Positions 10,542 through 22,624 of a stretch of 37,129 nt of DNA are shown here, piece after piece (within the stretch, counting starts at the first letter, position 1; each line of letters opens with the position of its first letter). The position numbers were made by a program, and so were the translations under genes. Below the pieces are notes generated by a model. It had not been told where the DNA came from. It worked only from the letters and a program-made list of their open reading frames with translations, and made no database searches. The DNA is from Scytalidium lignicola (lineage: Eukaryota > Ascomycota > Leotiomycetes): assembly GCA_002812745.2 (NCBI GenBank), contig NCSJ02000393.1, positions 1 to 37,129 on the forward strand, in the 5' to 3' direction.

Positions 10542-11563
10542 CAGGAGTCTTGGCTGGATGCGTTATATTAGAATTTATATGACTTGAAATGTGGCCCTGG
10601 TTTTAAAACGGGTGGAGTTTTTATGGGATANGTTGGTAGACTGCATGGAAGGTGCATCGCCGGCGTTAGGTGTCTTTTACGTATTGCAGCTCTGACAACA
10701 GTCTGCATGGATATCAGAAGAGTATTTGTTAGAAGTTATAAATAGGGGGGACTTGGTTACCGTAAGTATGAAATTTAGAAAGTCCAAACTGCTAAGCTCT
10801 ACTGATAAGTTCTTGGTGTCTTACGGCTTTGAGAAAGCAATACAGCTACCGTCTTAACGCGATAACCGTCATATCACAAGTCATACCAGAATAACACATC
10901 AGAATTTAAGCAAATGATACATCATTATAACGCCCGCTACTGTACAACTGTCTCCCAGGCCGTACTAATTTTAACCCCCAATCCAGGTTACCCACAATCC
11001 CCCCCAAACCTAGTTATCCTTCCCAAGCCTACGATAACGGTCCCTTAACAAAGTGGTATCGAACAAAGGAGTTTGCAACTCGAATAAAAGCTACTACACA
11101 AAAGTTGAGCGAGAAGAAGCAAAGAGTCTTGACGCACCAGCGTCCACAAAACATTGACCTATTAACAATCTGAAAAAAAAAGGTCGAAAATTGAAGGGAG
11201 AAAAGCGAGTGTGATGTGGAAGGAATGCAAATATTTGCAATTCCACTAGCAACGAAGAGTTTTCATTTAAAAAGAAGAGGTTAATAGTCGACATAATGGA
11301 TCGATTAGCTCCAAGGGGCGAACATTACGAATAAAATGTGATCTGTATATGTCGATAGACGTTTGTTTCCCCAAGCCACCCAAAACGCCTTCGCTTGATC
11401 AGAAAATACCCCTTCCCAGAACCGTGCTTTTTGCCTATAGTTCACCCCGAAATGGTAATACAATAATAGCCTTCACTCAATGTGTTCATGGCACTGCATC
11501 AGAGCAGAAAGTGACATTCATCAAATAAATGCATCTTCAATACAGGTACAATCGTTTGACATC
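10542..11563. other. Intergenic region between convergent NNF1 and the GPCR gene
   Basis: 3' flanks of two genes running toward each other. An N stands at 10631 and a TACTGTAC motif at 10938-10945. Small ORFs here have no recognisable features, and no gene is supported. Confidence 0.5.
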
Positions 11564-13046
11564 TTATTGACTTGTATTTCCCACACTGGGGTGGGTCGCA
11601 AGTTCAGTCATGCTTTCTGAGCTATCCAAGCTCTGCCGTCCACGTCGACTTTGTAACCTCTGGCCCTTCGTATCACCAAATACATCCCCAATAGGCGTAC
11701 GAGGATGTCTATTTGAATTTCTTTTATGTCTAGAAACAATCTGTCTCCATGTTGTTCGGCATGCAGGTAGACTAGTTGAGATATAAATGACCGCATTCCA
11801 GAATCCTTGGAGCGGAAGGACGAAGGAGGACATGTACAGGAGAGGAAGAGAGACTTCCCCTGGATGCACAACTGAATAGACTCTGTTGGCTGAGGAGGGG
11901 ATCCAGGTTACCATCATTGCAACAAAGAAGAGGATGGCCACTTTTGTGTATGACCAGGCCGCACGATTGGCGTCCATGGCGGCGTTACGAACAGTACGGG
12001 TAGGCATTTCAGTCGTTGGAATCCCAGGGATAATTGGAGTTGAAGGATTGCCGGTTACTGGTGATATGACGTCGAGTTTCTCCCCAAATTTTGTCGTTTG
12101 CTGCTGGTCAGTGGAGATGCTGACAGTGTAGGCGTTGTTTCCTTTAGGTCCTACATTAGGTCGAGTAGGATATGGTTGAGAGGCTGTTCGGCCAAGCTTT
12201 TGCAAGTCTATGGAGTCGGAAGATTCGGTATCGACCTGTTCGGTGGTGACAGTGATCTCAGTAGTCTTCATAGAGGTGAAGGGGTCTCCAATTTGAGTGA
12301 CAAGGGATACGTCTGGCGGTCCAGAACTGAAGGTTCGGAGCTGTCGTCTTCGTTTGTAAATCTCACTACCAGTTCGAACGTATATGAGTATAGTAATGAG
12401 GATGACAACCCTATATGTGTTTTAGCAAGCATCCGTGTGCTAGGCTAGGAAGAACAGGGCTTACCAGACTGGGCCATAGAAAGTCAAGATTCTCCAGATG
12501 TCCCAGTTATCGGCAACCCAGCACCAGAGCGTGGCATTTCCATAGAACCGTCCCTTCGTAGATGTCTTTACCCAGATATAGACAAACGCTGGGACGAATG
12601 GAACTCCATAACAACAAATGATATACGGAACTTCTAAACGGCGTAATTTGTGTGCGTCATATTTCCAGTAGAAAGTGAGGTACACGTTCATAGCCATTGC
12701 AAAAGTCCAATAAGCATCAGCTGGCATAAACCTGTGACAATTGATGAGCCTGTTCTCTGCTTCCCATATCAGTTCTAGCTTACATCTGAATTAAGAAACT
12801 CTGAAATTGGCACAGGAAACCACTCTCATGCTTAACAGCTGCTGTTGCAATAAGAGTTGCAACATTGGTCAAAACATTCCCTGCTGAGGCATAAAACACG
12901 AGTCGATTGATAGGCTTATGAAATGCCCGAGAACCAAGGAAGGTAATGATGATAAAAAAGCATCCCAAGAGCGAGAGTGCAGAGCAGACTCGCTCAATGG
13001 TGCTCATAGCATTAAGCTCCGAGAGTTCAAGTTGACCGTCAAGCAT
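11564..13046 (-). CDS. cAMP receptor-like G-protein-coupled receptor (7TM)
   Basis: Three exons on the - strand, 13046-12784, 12731-12465 and 12410-11564, encode 458 aa. Introns are 52 and 54 nt with donors GTAAGC. Seven hydrophobic helices are visible: about residues 20-39, 49-70, 83-108, 122-141, 165-188, 332-355 and 365-388. Cys79 and Cys158 (TLWCWV) are placed for the usual extracellular disulfide. Motifs such as KPINRLVFYASAGNVLTNVA and PLQGFWNAVIYISTS match the Dictyostelium cAMP-receptor-like class found in filamentous fungi (for example Neurospora GPR-1). The third cytoplasmic loop is long, about 140 residues, and rich in Ser/Thr. The tail is basic and Ser-rich, offering phosphorylation sites. 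The likely role is plasma-membrane sensing through a heterotrimeric G protein; the ligand is unknown. The frame upstream of the chosen ATG has no other ATG; Met14 is an alternative start. Confidence 0.88.
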
Positions 13047-14232
13047 TTTGAGGAACGATAGATATACTGCAAAGTCCTTTTGTCGGTAGATCAAAGAATA
13101 GAAGATATTGAGATCAAAGGAGTGGTATAGAGATATCAGATCTCAAAAGGGTGAAGGTGAAGTCCTACACCAAGGGACCACGAACGAATGGCAACACCCT
13201 GAAAGTTGTTGTCGGTCTCGGGTAGAACTTGGAAACGAAGATTTCCGAGCAGCAGCCAAGCAACGTTCCTCATATATATTGCGGGGTGGTGGAACCAAAC
13301 CGGTGGGTGGCTTTGGAAGGGGAGGATGACGGTGCAGAAGTACTCTAGCTTCTCTCATCTAGCTACGCACCCTGGCATGTGTGAGATCGAAGGCGATCTG
13401 GTCTCACAAAGGGAGGTGATAATGAAGGGGAACAATGGGTCTGAGAGTCCCCATTCAAAGTTGAATGTGCCTGCATCTGCCCAGGTGTGACTGGGCGTGG
13501 CTCAACCTCGAGCCAGCAGTAGCGGGACCTGGAATGCATTACTACGGAATTCAGAGACATGGAATTCGAGGGATAGCATAAACTCCTGGGTTCGGTCTCT
13601 CTGTTCCAAGTCGGCTTCTCTTTCTCGCTCTACCTCGCGGAGGTAGCCTGGTACGGGAAGAGATCTGTCTGGTGGCACCGGAGCTGTGGAGCAACTGTAT
13701 GGTGTGTATGCCACTCTCCCTTTCGAGCAATATCATGTCCGGGGTAGACAGTCTAAGGCTGCCCAAGGGGGGGAGGAGGTTGGAAACACATAGTGGAGGA
13801 GAGGTTGGATGTCAATGACCGACAGGGGGGCATGAGAGGTTTTGCTGCTGTGCCTGCCTGGGTGAAGTTGATAGGGCAAGGCCAGTGGACACAGGGTGGA
13901 TTGAGACGACCTGACGGGGGTTTACAAATGATCTCCAGCGGGGGGTGAAGGGGTCGAGGGGAAGGAAAAGCAGTGACAGTGCCACTGCAGGCCAACCGGG
14001 GCGGGGCTTGCAGCAGTGGGCCAGAGCGCTTTCACTGCATCTCGGGCCTCTCGGGAGACGTTGAAGCTGCGCTCGCACGGCGCTGTCTGGCTTGCTAGAT
14101 GCTGTGCAGGTCGGAGAGTTTGCGAAGTTTGCAACAGACACGGCTCGTAGGCTGCTGGATATTGCGATCATCGTGGACGGCTTTCAGTTGATGGAGTAAC
14201 GATCACCAATCAACCGAACGCATTCTTTGCAA

Positions 14233-17200
14233 TACTGTAATACTTCGATTACAGATGAGGTGAGCATAAATATCATATTTCGGAGTCAACGAACACTTGC
14301 CGCTCAAGGTCTCACGCCTCTCAACGTGGCAGCGGCACGCTCAGCATTGTACATGAAGCTATGAGGAGGCGTGGAAGAAGCAAAAGGGGAAATATGATTG
14401 TTGGTTGAAGGGATGATTTATTGCACTACCCCATCGCTGCCTCAGGCTCTTAGATTCACATGCCCTGGTGAACATCCTAGACAGATCCTCGAAGAAGAAA
14501 ACATTTATTTCTTTTTTCATAATAAAATTCGCCACGAAAAGTACGCAGAAGCATACCCTACCGTATACACAAGCCTGCCTAATATGGATTTGTAGTTTAA
14601 GTCTGTACGACAAGGACAAATCTGGAAGTGTCTTCTCACTCCTCATTTTTGGTTATTTCCAGAACCGATATGAGGCATCCTTGGGGCCAATCAATCAAAC
14701 AAAATACAACCTCGCATTCATCCGTCGTGATTTAGCCAATAGTCGACTCGATGCGGAGATGCCTCCATCTCCCTAGTCAATAACGTCCCTAGACCTTTTC
14801 GCATAGAATTCTTGATATTATCAATCTCGTGATGCAGGGAAGCAGAAGACGAGATACAGCACAATTCTGAGTATCGTTAAGCCACAACCATGGTTTTAGA
14901 GAAAGAGATTACGCTGCAACCAACAATTGCCAGAGATCAACGTCTGCAGGTTATATTAGAAAAACTGACTGATGAGTTTTTAAAGTGGCTAGTGGTAATT
15001 AGAGCATTTCGCAGCAACGGTTCCAGTGAGATCGCACATCTAGAGGCGCCGTTGGCTGTGCTTCTACAACAACCATCTTCTACTGTACAGTCACGACAGT
15101 ATGACTTGCTTTACCGTTATCAGCCGCACTGATCAAAACCGTTAATTACCATATTGCAGTCACGTAATACTGTTCGACCTTCAAAGAGAGAAATTTTTAG
15201 GGAGAGATCTACACTCGGTATATTGAGTCCTATCTGCGTGCGAGCACCCATACGACCCAAAAGAAGTGACAATGTCAGAGCGCTAATTATCTCAATATGG
15301 ACAAGGCTGAAATGACAGAGCGGATATTCCAGGCCAGTCTCAGCTCAATTCTGGTGTGTGTGGGACCTTGGTCGCGACTTTGGGCCAACTATTCACGGTA
15401 AGAGTGGGACCTAAACCTGCCAAACTGCGGACGGACTGTGGTTCCCCGTACCAGCATTCTCCAACTAATTCCAACTTAGGGACGTTCCGCAACCACAAGC
15501 CAACCATCATTTGGACTGGTGTATTTTGTGTTGCACAACTGTCGGCCTAGGCTCTTCCCCATCTCGTCTTGGTCGGGTCGAAGCACTTATAGGAAGGCAA
15601 GATCCTCGAAATCGTGTTTCAATTCTGCACACGACGCAAGGCGCAGATCATGGGGCTCAACAGCGGACTATCTACTATAGCAAAGGCTTTCATAAAACCA
15701 TGAAGAATTGTCACTTACGTCAATCGTTCGGAACCAAGGCATGGTGATTAGAACGTTAGGGAAAGCTTTTGATGGAACCTTGGACCAACGATAGTCAATC
15801 TCTACAGTACAGTACATCCACTCCATCGGTATCATCGCTGTCGATGTTCACAGGCAACCCAGCACAGCCCATCAAGCAAAATTACCCTGCAAAGAGTACC
15901 GTACTGTAACAGTAGGACTCTAGGGCACATAATCCTCAATTTTAGTGATACCCACCAGCACGACACAAGGCTGTTTAGGCAAAATTCATTTTGGTACAGT
16001 ACTCCACAAGGCCTCCAACATCGAGCTCTCTGTGAACGAAATTTCAGATTCCAACGGTGCTGGTTTGCGAAGAAATGGCTTTTCCTTTGCGGGTTAGTTC
16101 TCTATTGGCGCCTCTTTAATCTCTTTGCTATCAATATACCTGTATCTATCACCCGTGTTTTCAAACATAGACGTACTGACTGTAACTATTCACAGGACCA
16201 AAACCGTATTCCTAAGCAGGCACGGCAGGCATGTGCTGACCACCACAGAAGCAGGCACAGAAAGTATGGATGGATGCCACGCTCTGCTGTCACTCACCGC
16301 CCCGGATTCAGGCACTGCCCTGTCAATCACGGTCTGTGCGGTTGGCCTCGTCCCCATTTTGGAGGGTGCGCCGAAGGATGTGCAACCAAACCACGAAGCT
16401 TGACAGGTGCGGGTTGGTCCCCACTCGCAACCCACAAACGGGGAGTACAGCACAGTACAGTACTGTATCGAAGATGTCTAATCAATCCATCCTAAATTTC
16501 ACTAAAATAATGGATGGGAAGATGCAATTGTTTTGCGATTGTCGAGATGATCTACGGTAAGGCTATTACTGTACTATAAAAAAAATCCTTGACATAGACA
16601 CAATTTGATGAGGAATCAGCCTGCCAAGGTGATTGATTTGAGTCGGACAAGCTCTCTCATCCTTGAGAATGCTCTTAAGCCTTACGACCCATAGTCCCGT
16701 GAGCACGTTCCGCCTTTCCCAAACCGGTAGTATGCGATATGGTGCCATCCACTTCGGGCAAGGTCGACGTTGCATTTGGGTCGGGTCTCTACCACAGTAG
16801 TTGTTTCGGGGGGTTTCTCAGCGCTACACCGCGCCGCTGACCCTCGAAAAGTGGGAATACTGTCTTCCCGAACAATGAAGCGCTCCATCTTGCGGCGTCT
16901 TCCTTTGCCCTACCGTGCCTACCGTAGCCTTTTTGAACCATGGTTAGAGATAGGTAAACGGTAAACTAGCAAAATGAGAGATCATCAAGTTCTACTTCCC
17001 TCTATGTTCGAATTCAGGGACTCTCCTTCCGTATGTACTGTACAAATATCAACGCCCCCAGCGCCCCCAGCGCCCCTAGCAGGGTTATTCTGCACACTCA
17101 ATTGAATACATCCGACAATTTTTTACGTCTTGGATCTGAAAATGGATATTTCAAGGGGTACAGTACGTTGCACAAGCCTAGACCCCGCCGATGCTTCTTC

Positions 17201-18414
17201 AAACGTCATCCCAATCACCAAGGAGCACGAGACATTTGCTTGTTTGGTTACTGTACCATACAGTTTTCCTTCACTCGGTCGCTCTGTGGATTCTATTAGG
17301 CTTCGAAAAACGCTCGCGATATTAGCACGTGGAGACAGCGAGTTCTCAACAGGTTTCCCTTATCACTGAATTTCTCTCGCTTTTCATCTCAAGAAACAAC
17401 GCGTGTGCGGATTCGCAGCAGAGAACCATCATCCATGTACTGTACATATCAACGTCCGAAGATTTGAAGCAACCGCTGGTCACACTCGGCAAATCATGCC
17501 GAGTTCAGAGCAGATCACTAAAAGAAGAAGAAAGAAAGAAACGTGACGGATATTCGAGCAAAATACAGTAGTTCTATCAAGTAGACATTCCCCACCACGG
17601 ACGGGAAGAGCTGCCGGAAGAAGATGGAGGGTGAGATTTCAGTGCTGACAGGCACCAGGCACAGGAATGAGTCTACAGAACCCACCACTGTCAGCCTTAC
17701 GTGTATTATCCACCAGGAAATAGATGCCTTTATCCGAATAACCGATATGAGCCCCTAAAATAATCTAGCTCTCACGTGTGTTTTATTGCTTTTCATCATG
17801 CAAGTTAATGCTTTTTTATTACTGTACTGTAGAGTAGGCTCTACCTAACGAGTAAGGGCTTACAAGTCCATAGTACCGGTACGACTTGAAAAGTGGGAGA
17901 AGTGGCGTCAAGGGAAGTACCAGGAACAAGTTAGTTACTGTACTGATCCTCCATGCCGTTTTATGTCAAACACCGACTTCCTGGAGCCGACCCGACACCG
18001 CATTATCCGTCATCCGTGGCACGGCGGGACTGCCCAGCCAAGCATTTAGGTTGTGTACGGAGGGATGTTCAGGCGGTGCCCCCCTATATTTGGGGTTCAC
18101 TAATGCGCTGCCAGTGGCCAGAAGAGCAGTACAAAGCCTGATAATCAACGCTCTGACTTTGCTTCCCGCTAATTATTTCCAATTTTCCTACCCCTCTCGA
18201 AAACGATTGATAATCTCGATCAGATCGATAGAGACAGAATGGCGATAGGCTATTATCATCAACCAAGCAGCTGTCTGTTCCCAGTCAAAGCGTGTTTCAA
18301 ACGTCAACGTCTCGAGGTTGATTTGACGTAAATCCAGAGGGTCAACCACGTAACCTATAGGATGCTGTCACGGCAATCGTTATCCGCACAGCCAACTAGG
18401 TGACCTCTACTGTA
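14233..18414. repeat. Cluster of the short motif TACTGTA(C)/(G)TACAGTA
   Basis: By eye there are 15 separate loci in 4.2 kb, on both strands: 14233, 15081, 15803, 15902, 15994, 16456, 16567, 17036, 17159, 17249, 17438, 17564, 17820, 17936 and 18408. Several are extended palindromes or overlapping copies, such as TACAGTACTGTA at 16456-16467, TACTGTACTGTA at 17820-17831 and ATGTACTGTACAT at 17435-17447. A random 7-mer counted on both strands would be expected about once in 8 kb. Confidence 0.8.
17052..17078 (+). repeat. Three tandem 9-nt GC-rich units
   Basis: Three near-identical copies of a GCGCCCCCA-like unit stand head to tail immediately after a GTACTGTAC motif. Confidence 0.8.
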
Positions 18415-18674
18415 TTAGATGCATAGGGCTAAAAATTCTCCTCACGCCCATCGATGACGGTACGAAGGGGATGGACGCCTCGTTCTCCAGTGTAACTTGC
18501 TGTATTTCCATCCCGTCTTCCGCGGGCTGGGTTGGGTGGTTCGTCGGATTTTTATCTGGTGAATGTTCTGATTGGCTAATTATTGTAATATTGCGAGCTC
18601 AAGATCCTGCATGGAATGCATGCGGGAGCACGGAGAGGTGCTTCAATTGCTTCAACACCCTGCGATCTGCCCCA

Positions 18675-18709
18675 TTCGCCCTTCGCCCTTCGCCCTTCGC
18701 CCTTCGCCC
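18675..18709 (+). repeat. Five perfect tandem copies of TTCGCCC
   Basis: Five perfect 7-nt units, 35 nt in all, C-rich on the + strand and G-rich on the - strand. The unit is not a fungal telomere repeat (TTAGGG). It lies outside any supported gene. Confidence 0.95.
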
Positions 18710-20731
18710 TTTTGTTTTTTGTGCGACTGATAGCTAGGTCGTCAAATGGTGACGAATTGTTAAGGGTCTTTGACTGGGTTTGCAAGAAGACGAATCAGAG
18801 AATCTAATTCATCTTCAGACGGTCAATGCAAACACAGCAGTTATTAGCTGCAACAATGCAAAGACGAAACAGGTCGGCATACCCCTTCTTTCTTCTATTC
18901 CTGAAGGCAGAGGTGTTGGACCTCGAACATCGAAAATGTTTTTCCGCGGCTTAAATTAAGTGACCCTGAGCCTAAGCCTTTTCTTACCTTTCCTCACGTA
19001 TGAATGATCTCTTGAACGGCTGTTGCGCCTTACTACACATCTCAAGAGTCTCACACATACGCTGTTTTTAGAAGTAAGAGAAAGACTGTGAAAGCGCGTG
19101 ATTCAAATAATCAGCCACAAACTCTATGCTCACAGTCAGAACTGACTCATGAAGTAGAAGTCTCTGCATCTAAGCCAAGTCACTGGGCCGCGTCGTTTCC
19201 ATGCTGCGAACAGACATCTATATTTGTTTTTTTCAAATTGGTACCAGATCGCTTCCCTTCGGCCGTTTGCGCCATGGCACTTTACTTTTTTTCCTGCTTC
19301 CTTTTGCCCTTTGGTCCTTTTCTTCATCTGGAAGCTCTTCCGTCATTACACGTGTAGTACACGGTTTTCTATTTGCTTTTTTTAAGAATCTGCTGAAACA
19401 CAACATTGGTAGAGATAACGCTTCTACGAATCAATTGTCTCTGAAATTGAAACAATCATAATAAAAAAAGAAAGTTACAAATGTTCACTCGGTATCCACC
19501 ATTTTGTTTTTTTCTATATACAAAATGAACTTTAAATGCATGCCCTTCTACCCACTCGTGGAGAAACCCGTGTCTTGTATCGGTACTTGTTCACGGCTCC
19601 CGTTGAGTTGGATTTTCTTTTCGTTCATAATCGTCGTTCTCTCATGTGTCTTGTCTAATGTTCGAGGATAATCCTCTTACGACATGGGTGTTTTAAGGTC
19701 TGACATTTCCCATCGTCCGGACTGTTGGAATGCTCAGTCGAAACCGTGGGACCGATTTTGTTTCAAAAGTGGACTGAGGTGGCGGGTGTTTAAAAGCCAT
19801 GACCATCTTGTGAAACTATGTACTGACTCGAGTTTGCAGTTGACAACGGGATCAACGCCTGTCGGTTTTACTCAGCATGTGTCATCGACTAATGTTTTCT
19901 TGGCTTGGGAGCCAGAGTGCGTGGTCATGAACAGTCACTGATCAGCTTTGGTGTTTGTAATGCTTTCTCGAGTATTCCTTATGAGAATCGAGGGTAAAAC
20001 GAATGCGCCTAGCACTTCTGTCACCCTGAAGGTTGGAATTATAGCGCTGCTTTCTGCCCCGATCTGAGCTTCTGGTGAGGCATCCAACTCCCAAGCTAGG
20101 CAGTTTGGCCATTCATAGCACTACCATTCTCTTACTCCATCTCGCCTCATTTGTTCATAACTCTCTCTTCTTTAATTTGCACAGTAAATTTGAATCATTT
20201 AAGTATAATGGCTCCATTTCAGCTACATCTATATCCCTTCGAAAAGTATCAGGTTTGTAGCAAAGAATCAAAATACTATTTTAAATAGTATCATATTCCA
20301 TGTTATCATCTGCTTTCCATGTATTTCTCCTTCCGTCGTCTCCAGAGATCAAAGCTGTATGTTTTAGTACTGCACATTCCACATCACAATGATTCATTGA
20401 AGCATCAAAGTGTCTGAAGAAAGGCCCCTCCCACTTCATCTTGTTCCTCATGCTTATTCTCTTTATAATATGTGGGCTATGTCAACAGGTTTGCAAGTGG
20501 TTGGTATCACATACCGTTAGTTTCAACCCAAAGTGCAACAAGCAACGAGTAATGAAGAGAAGACATGTTTTAGGACGAGCATTCACTCATATCCGTCCGA
20601 GCTGCTCGTCGAGGAGTAAAAAATACCACATATTCACTCCTCAGTCGAAAGCCCATATTAATGTTGAATAAGAATCCTGGATTTCCTCTTGGTGAGTAAG
20701 GCATCCAGGGTGAATTGAGCAAAACGACGCT

Positions 20732-20739
20732 TATAAAAG
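20732..20739 (+). promoter_or_regulatory. Orphan TATA box (TATAAAAG)
   Basis: TATAAAAG is followed 20-50 nt downstream by a C/T/A-rich stretch around 20,750-20,785, the usual look of a fungal start site. The only ORFs just downstream are a 13-codon and a 27-codon frame (20880-20963), so any transcript would be non-coding or encode a very small peptide. Support is by motif alone. Confidence 0.25.
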
Positions 20740-22624
20740 GGGCATTTTAAATCACCAACACACTCTTCTTCCTAACCAACATTCTGAACAGTAGAAATCT
20801 GCTTCGTCCCATTTGTTGAATACAAATCAGCTCTATGGGATCGTATAGATCCAACCATCCGACCGGAGGCAATTAATCGATGGCAATCATTCGGGGTCCA
20901 CTAACCGATAAACGTCTATATATAACAATGGGAAGTACATTTTCAGATTTCATCAACCCCTAGCTCGTTTGTATTGCACCTCTGCTAGGTTCCCTAGATC
21001 TGCAACATCAGTTCTATACAATCATGAGTTCTCCTCCATGCTAAGCGGAGTAGAAGAGCCTGAAAACGGGAAATATGCTGAATCATGCTCCTGGTAGATA
21101 CGAAGCACTAAGAAACGGACCCAAGTCAGTTCCCAGGAAGTCTCAATATGCGGAGAAATAGCTTGCCATTGACAAGTCCATTGATGAACAACAAACCGTT
21201 TTTGAGATGGCTCTTCCGGAAACTTGATAGCATCGATCAATCAGAGCAATTTGTCTCTCAGGGAAGCAATTCAGCGACCTCTGTTCTTGCCATGTTATCA
21301 AACAACAATACGATGCTGGAAAACAAAGCTAGATAGTTTGAAAGTAGGACTAATCTTCATCATGATTGCGACCTGTGACTCAACGGTTGTCCTGGTTCTG
21401 TTTTTGTTCTTATGAAGTGAACAAAGTTATCAGGTGCAAGGGTCAAGGGTGATATTGAAGCGTTCGACCTAAATTCTGACAGAGATGTTCTACAGTACAA
21501 AAAGAAGTCTTAATAATTCGCCAATATTAATAATGCAGGATATATGTCCTACACCAGACCCAGAAATTACCGCCAATCAGAAAAATCCAATCTATTAAAC
21601 AACTGGAGCAGGTGGGGCCTCTTTCACATACCTCAATATCAAGTACCTTAGGAGTATCGCGGCTTCTAGCATTCAGTTGATAGGTTACGAGTTTTCTTAG
21701 AGTATCCTTCATGGGGTGGGGGGTTTTAAGCTTCATTGATACTTATTACACTTAGATTGGAATGGAGAAGATTTATTCAAAATTATGATGCAACTTAAAT
21801 AACTTACTCTGTGATTGACTTGATTTTGGATGGATTGTGATACCTTCTATTTCGTATGTGATGGTGAATTGCCCTATCCGGATCTATGAGACTTTGCTAG
21901 TTTGCTAGTTATACTATCTCACTAGACCTGTTCTGTCTGAGTACATGCTTACTTCGAAGGGATTTTGTCCTGGTTTCCATGTCAGAGGTGTCTACTTCTA
22001 GAGCTTGTTTCACCTCGGAGGAGATAATTGTGTATGTCGGTTTGACATCAAAAGAGAGATTGAAGTGATCTGGCCAGCTCATCGTCATTTGGCTTATGCA
22101 TCCCAAAATCCGAGACAAGACATTTGTACCAACTTCATATCGCTGTCACAAATACAAATTTGCACCTATATATGATCAAGGAATAAACGATTCATTGACC
22201 GCTATCCTGAAGAAAACTGTCTAACTAGACGCAACAAAAGAAGAGAGAGNAAAAAAACACCGCGAGCAAAGAAGCGCAAAACACAACGCCCCTTAGCACA
22301 CCTCCTATGAAAACAAGCGCAGAAAAGAAGTTCAAAAATGACACTCGCGCCTCAGCCATCTTAGACTACACACATACGTACGCCACCGCCAATCTTTAAC
22401 AGCTCCAAATGATTTGTCCCGTTCCCATCATCCAAAGTCGGAGAATAATAAAATCCTGTCGACCGAAACCAACACCTTTGCCTTTCCTTTTTCCCCCGTG
22501 TTTCCTTCCAAAACCATGATAAGATAATGAGAAAAGTCAAAATCGGATGGAATGTGCCACAATGGAAAATTAAAAAAGCTTAGGAGAAAACCAGAATTAG
22601 AACAAAAGGCTGGGCTTCCAACTC

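Larger units (their letters stand above)
13047..22624. other. 9.6-kb region without a supported protein gene
   Basis: This is the spacer between the GPCR start and the 3' end of CCR4. About 13,200-14,200 is GC-rich, leaving chance ORFs open in several frames at once, and may belong to the GPCR promoter or leader. About 14,230-18,420 carries a dense set of TACTGTA(C) motifs and two small GC-rich tandem repeats. About 18,800-22,600 is AT-rich and includes a TATAAAAG element at 20732. The longest ORFs are near 120 codons and none shows a known domain, a convincing multi-exon pattern or biased composition. An N lies at 22250. A non-coding transcript or a fast-evolving small-exon gene is not excluded. 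Confidence 0.6.

Noticed and set aside
13206..14171. Several overlapping ORFs of 70-119 codons in different frames on both strands
   Set aside because: GC-rich sequence leaves several frames open together; none has a domain, consistent composition or splice signals.
15298..15311. TGGACAAGGCTGAA, a 14-mer also present at 9367-9380
   Set aside because: Several shared 14-mers are expected by chance in a 37-kb window; the flanks do not match and no element boundary is visible.
17886..18248. 120-codon + strand ORF
   Set aside because: No recognisable family, a mixed composition typical of chance, and competing ORFs on both strands.
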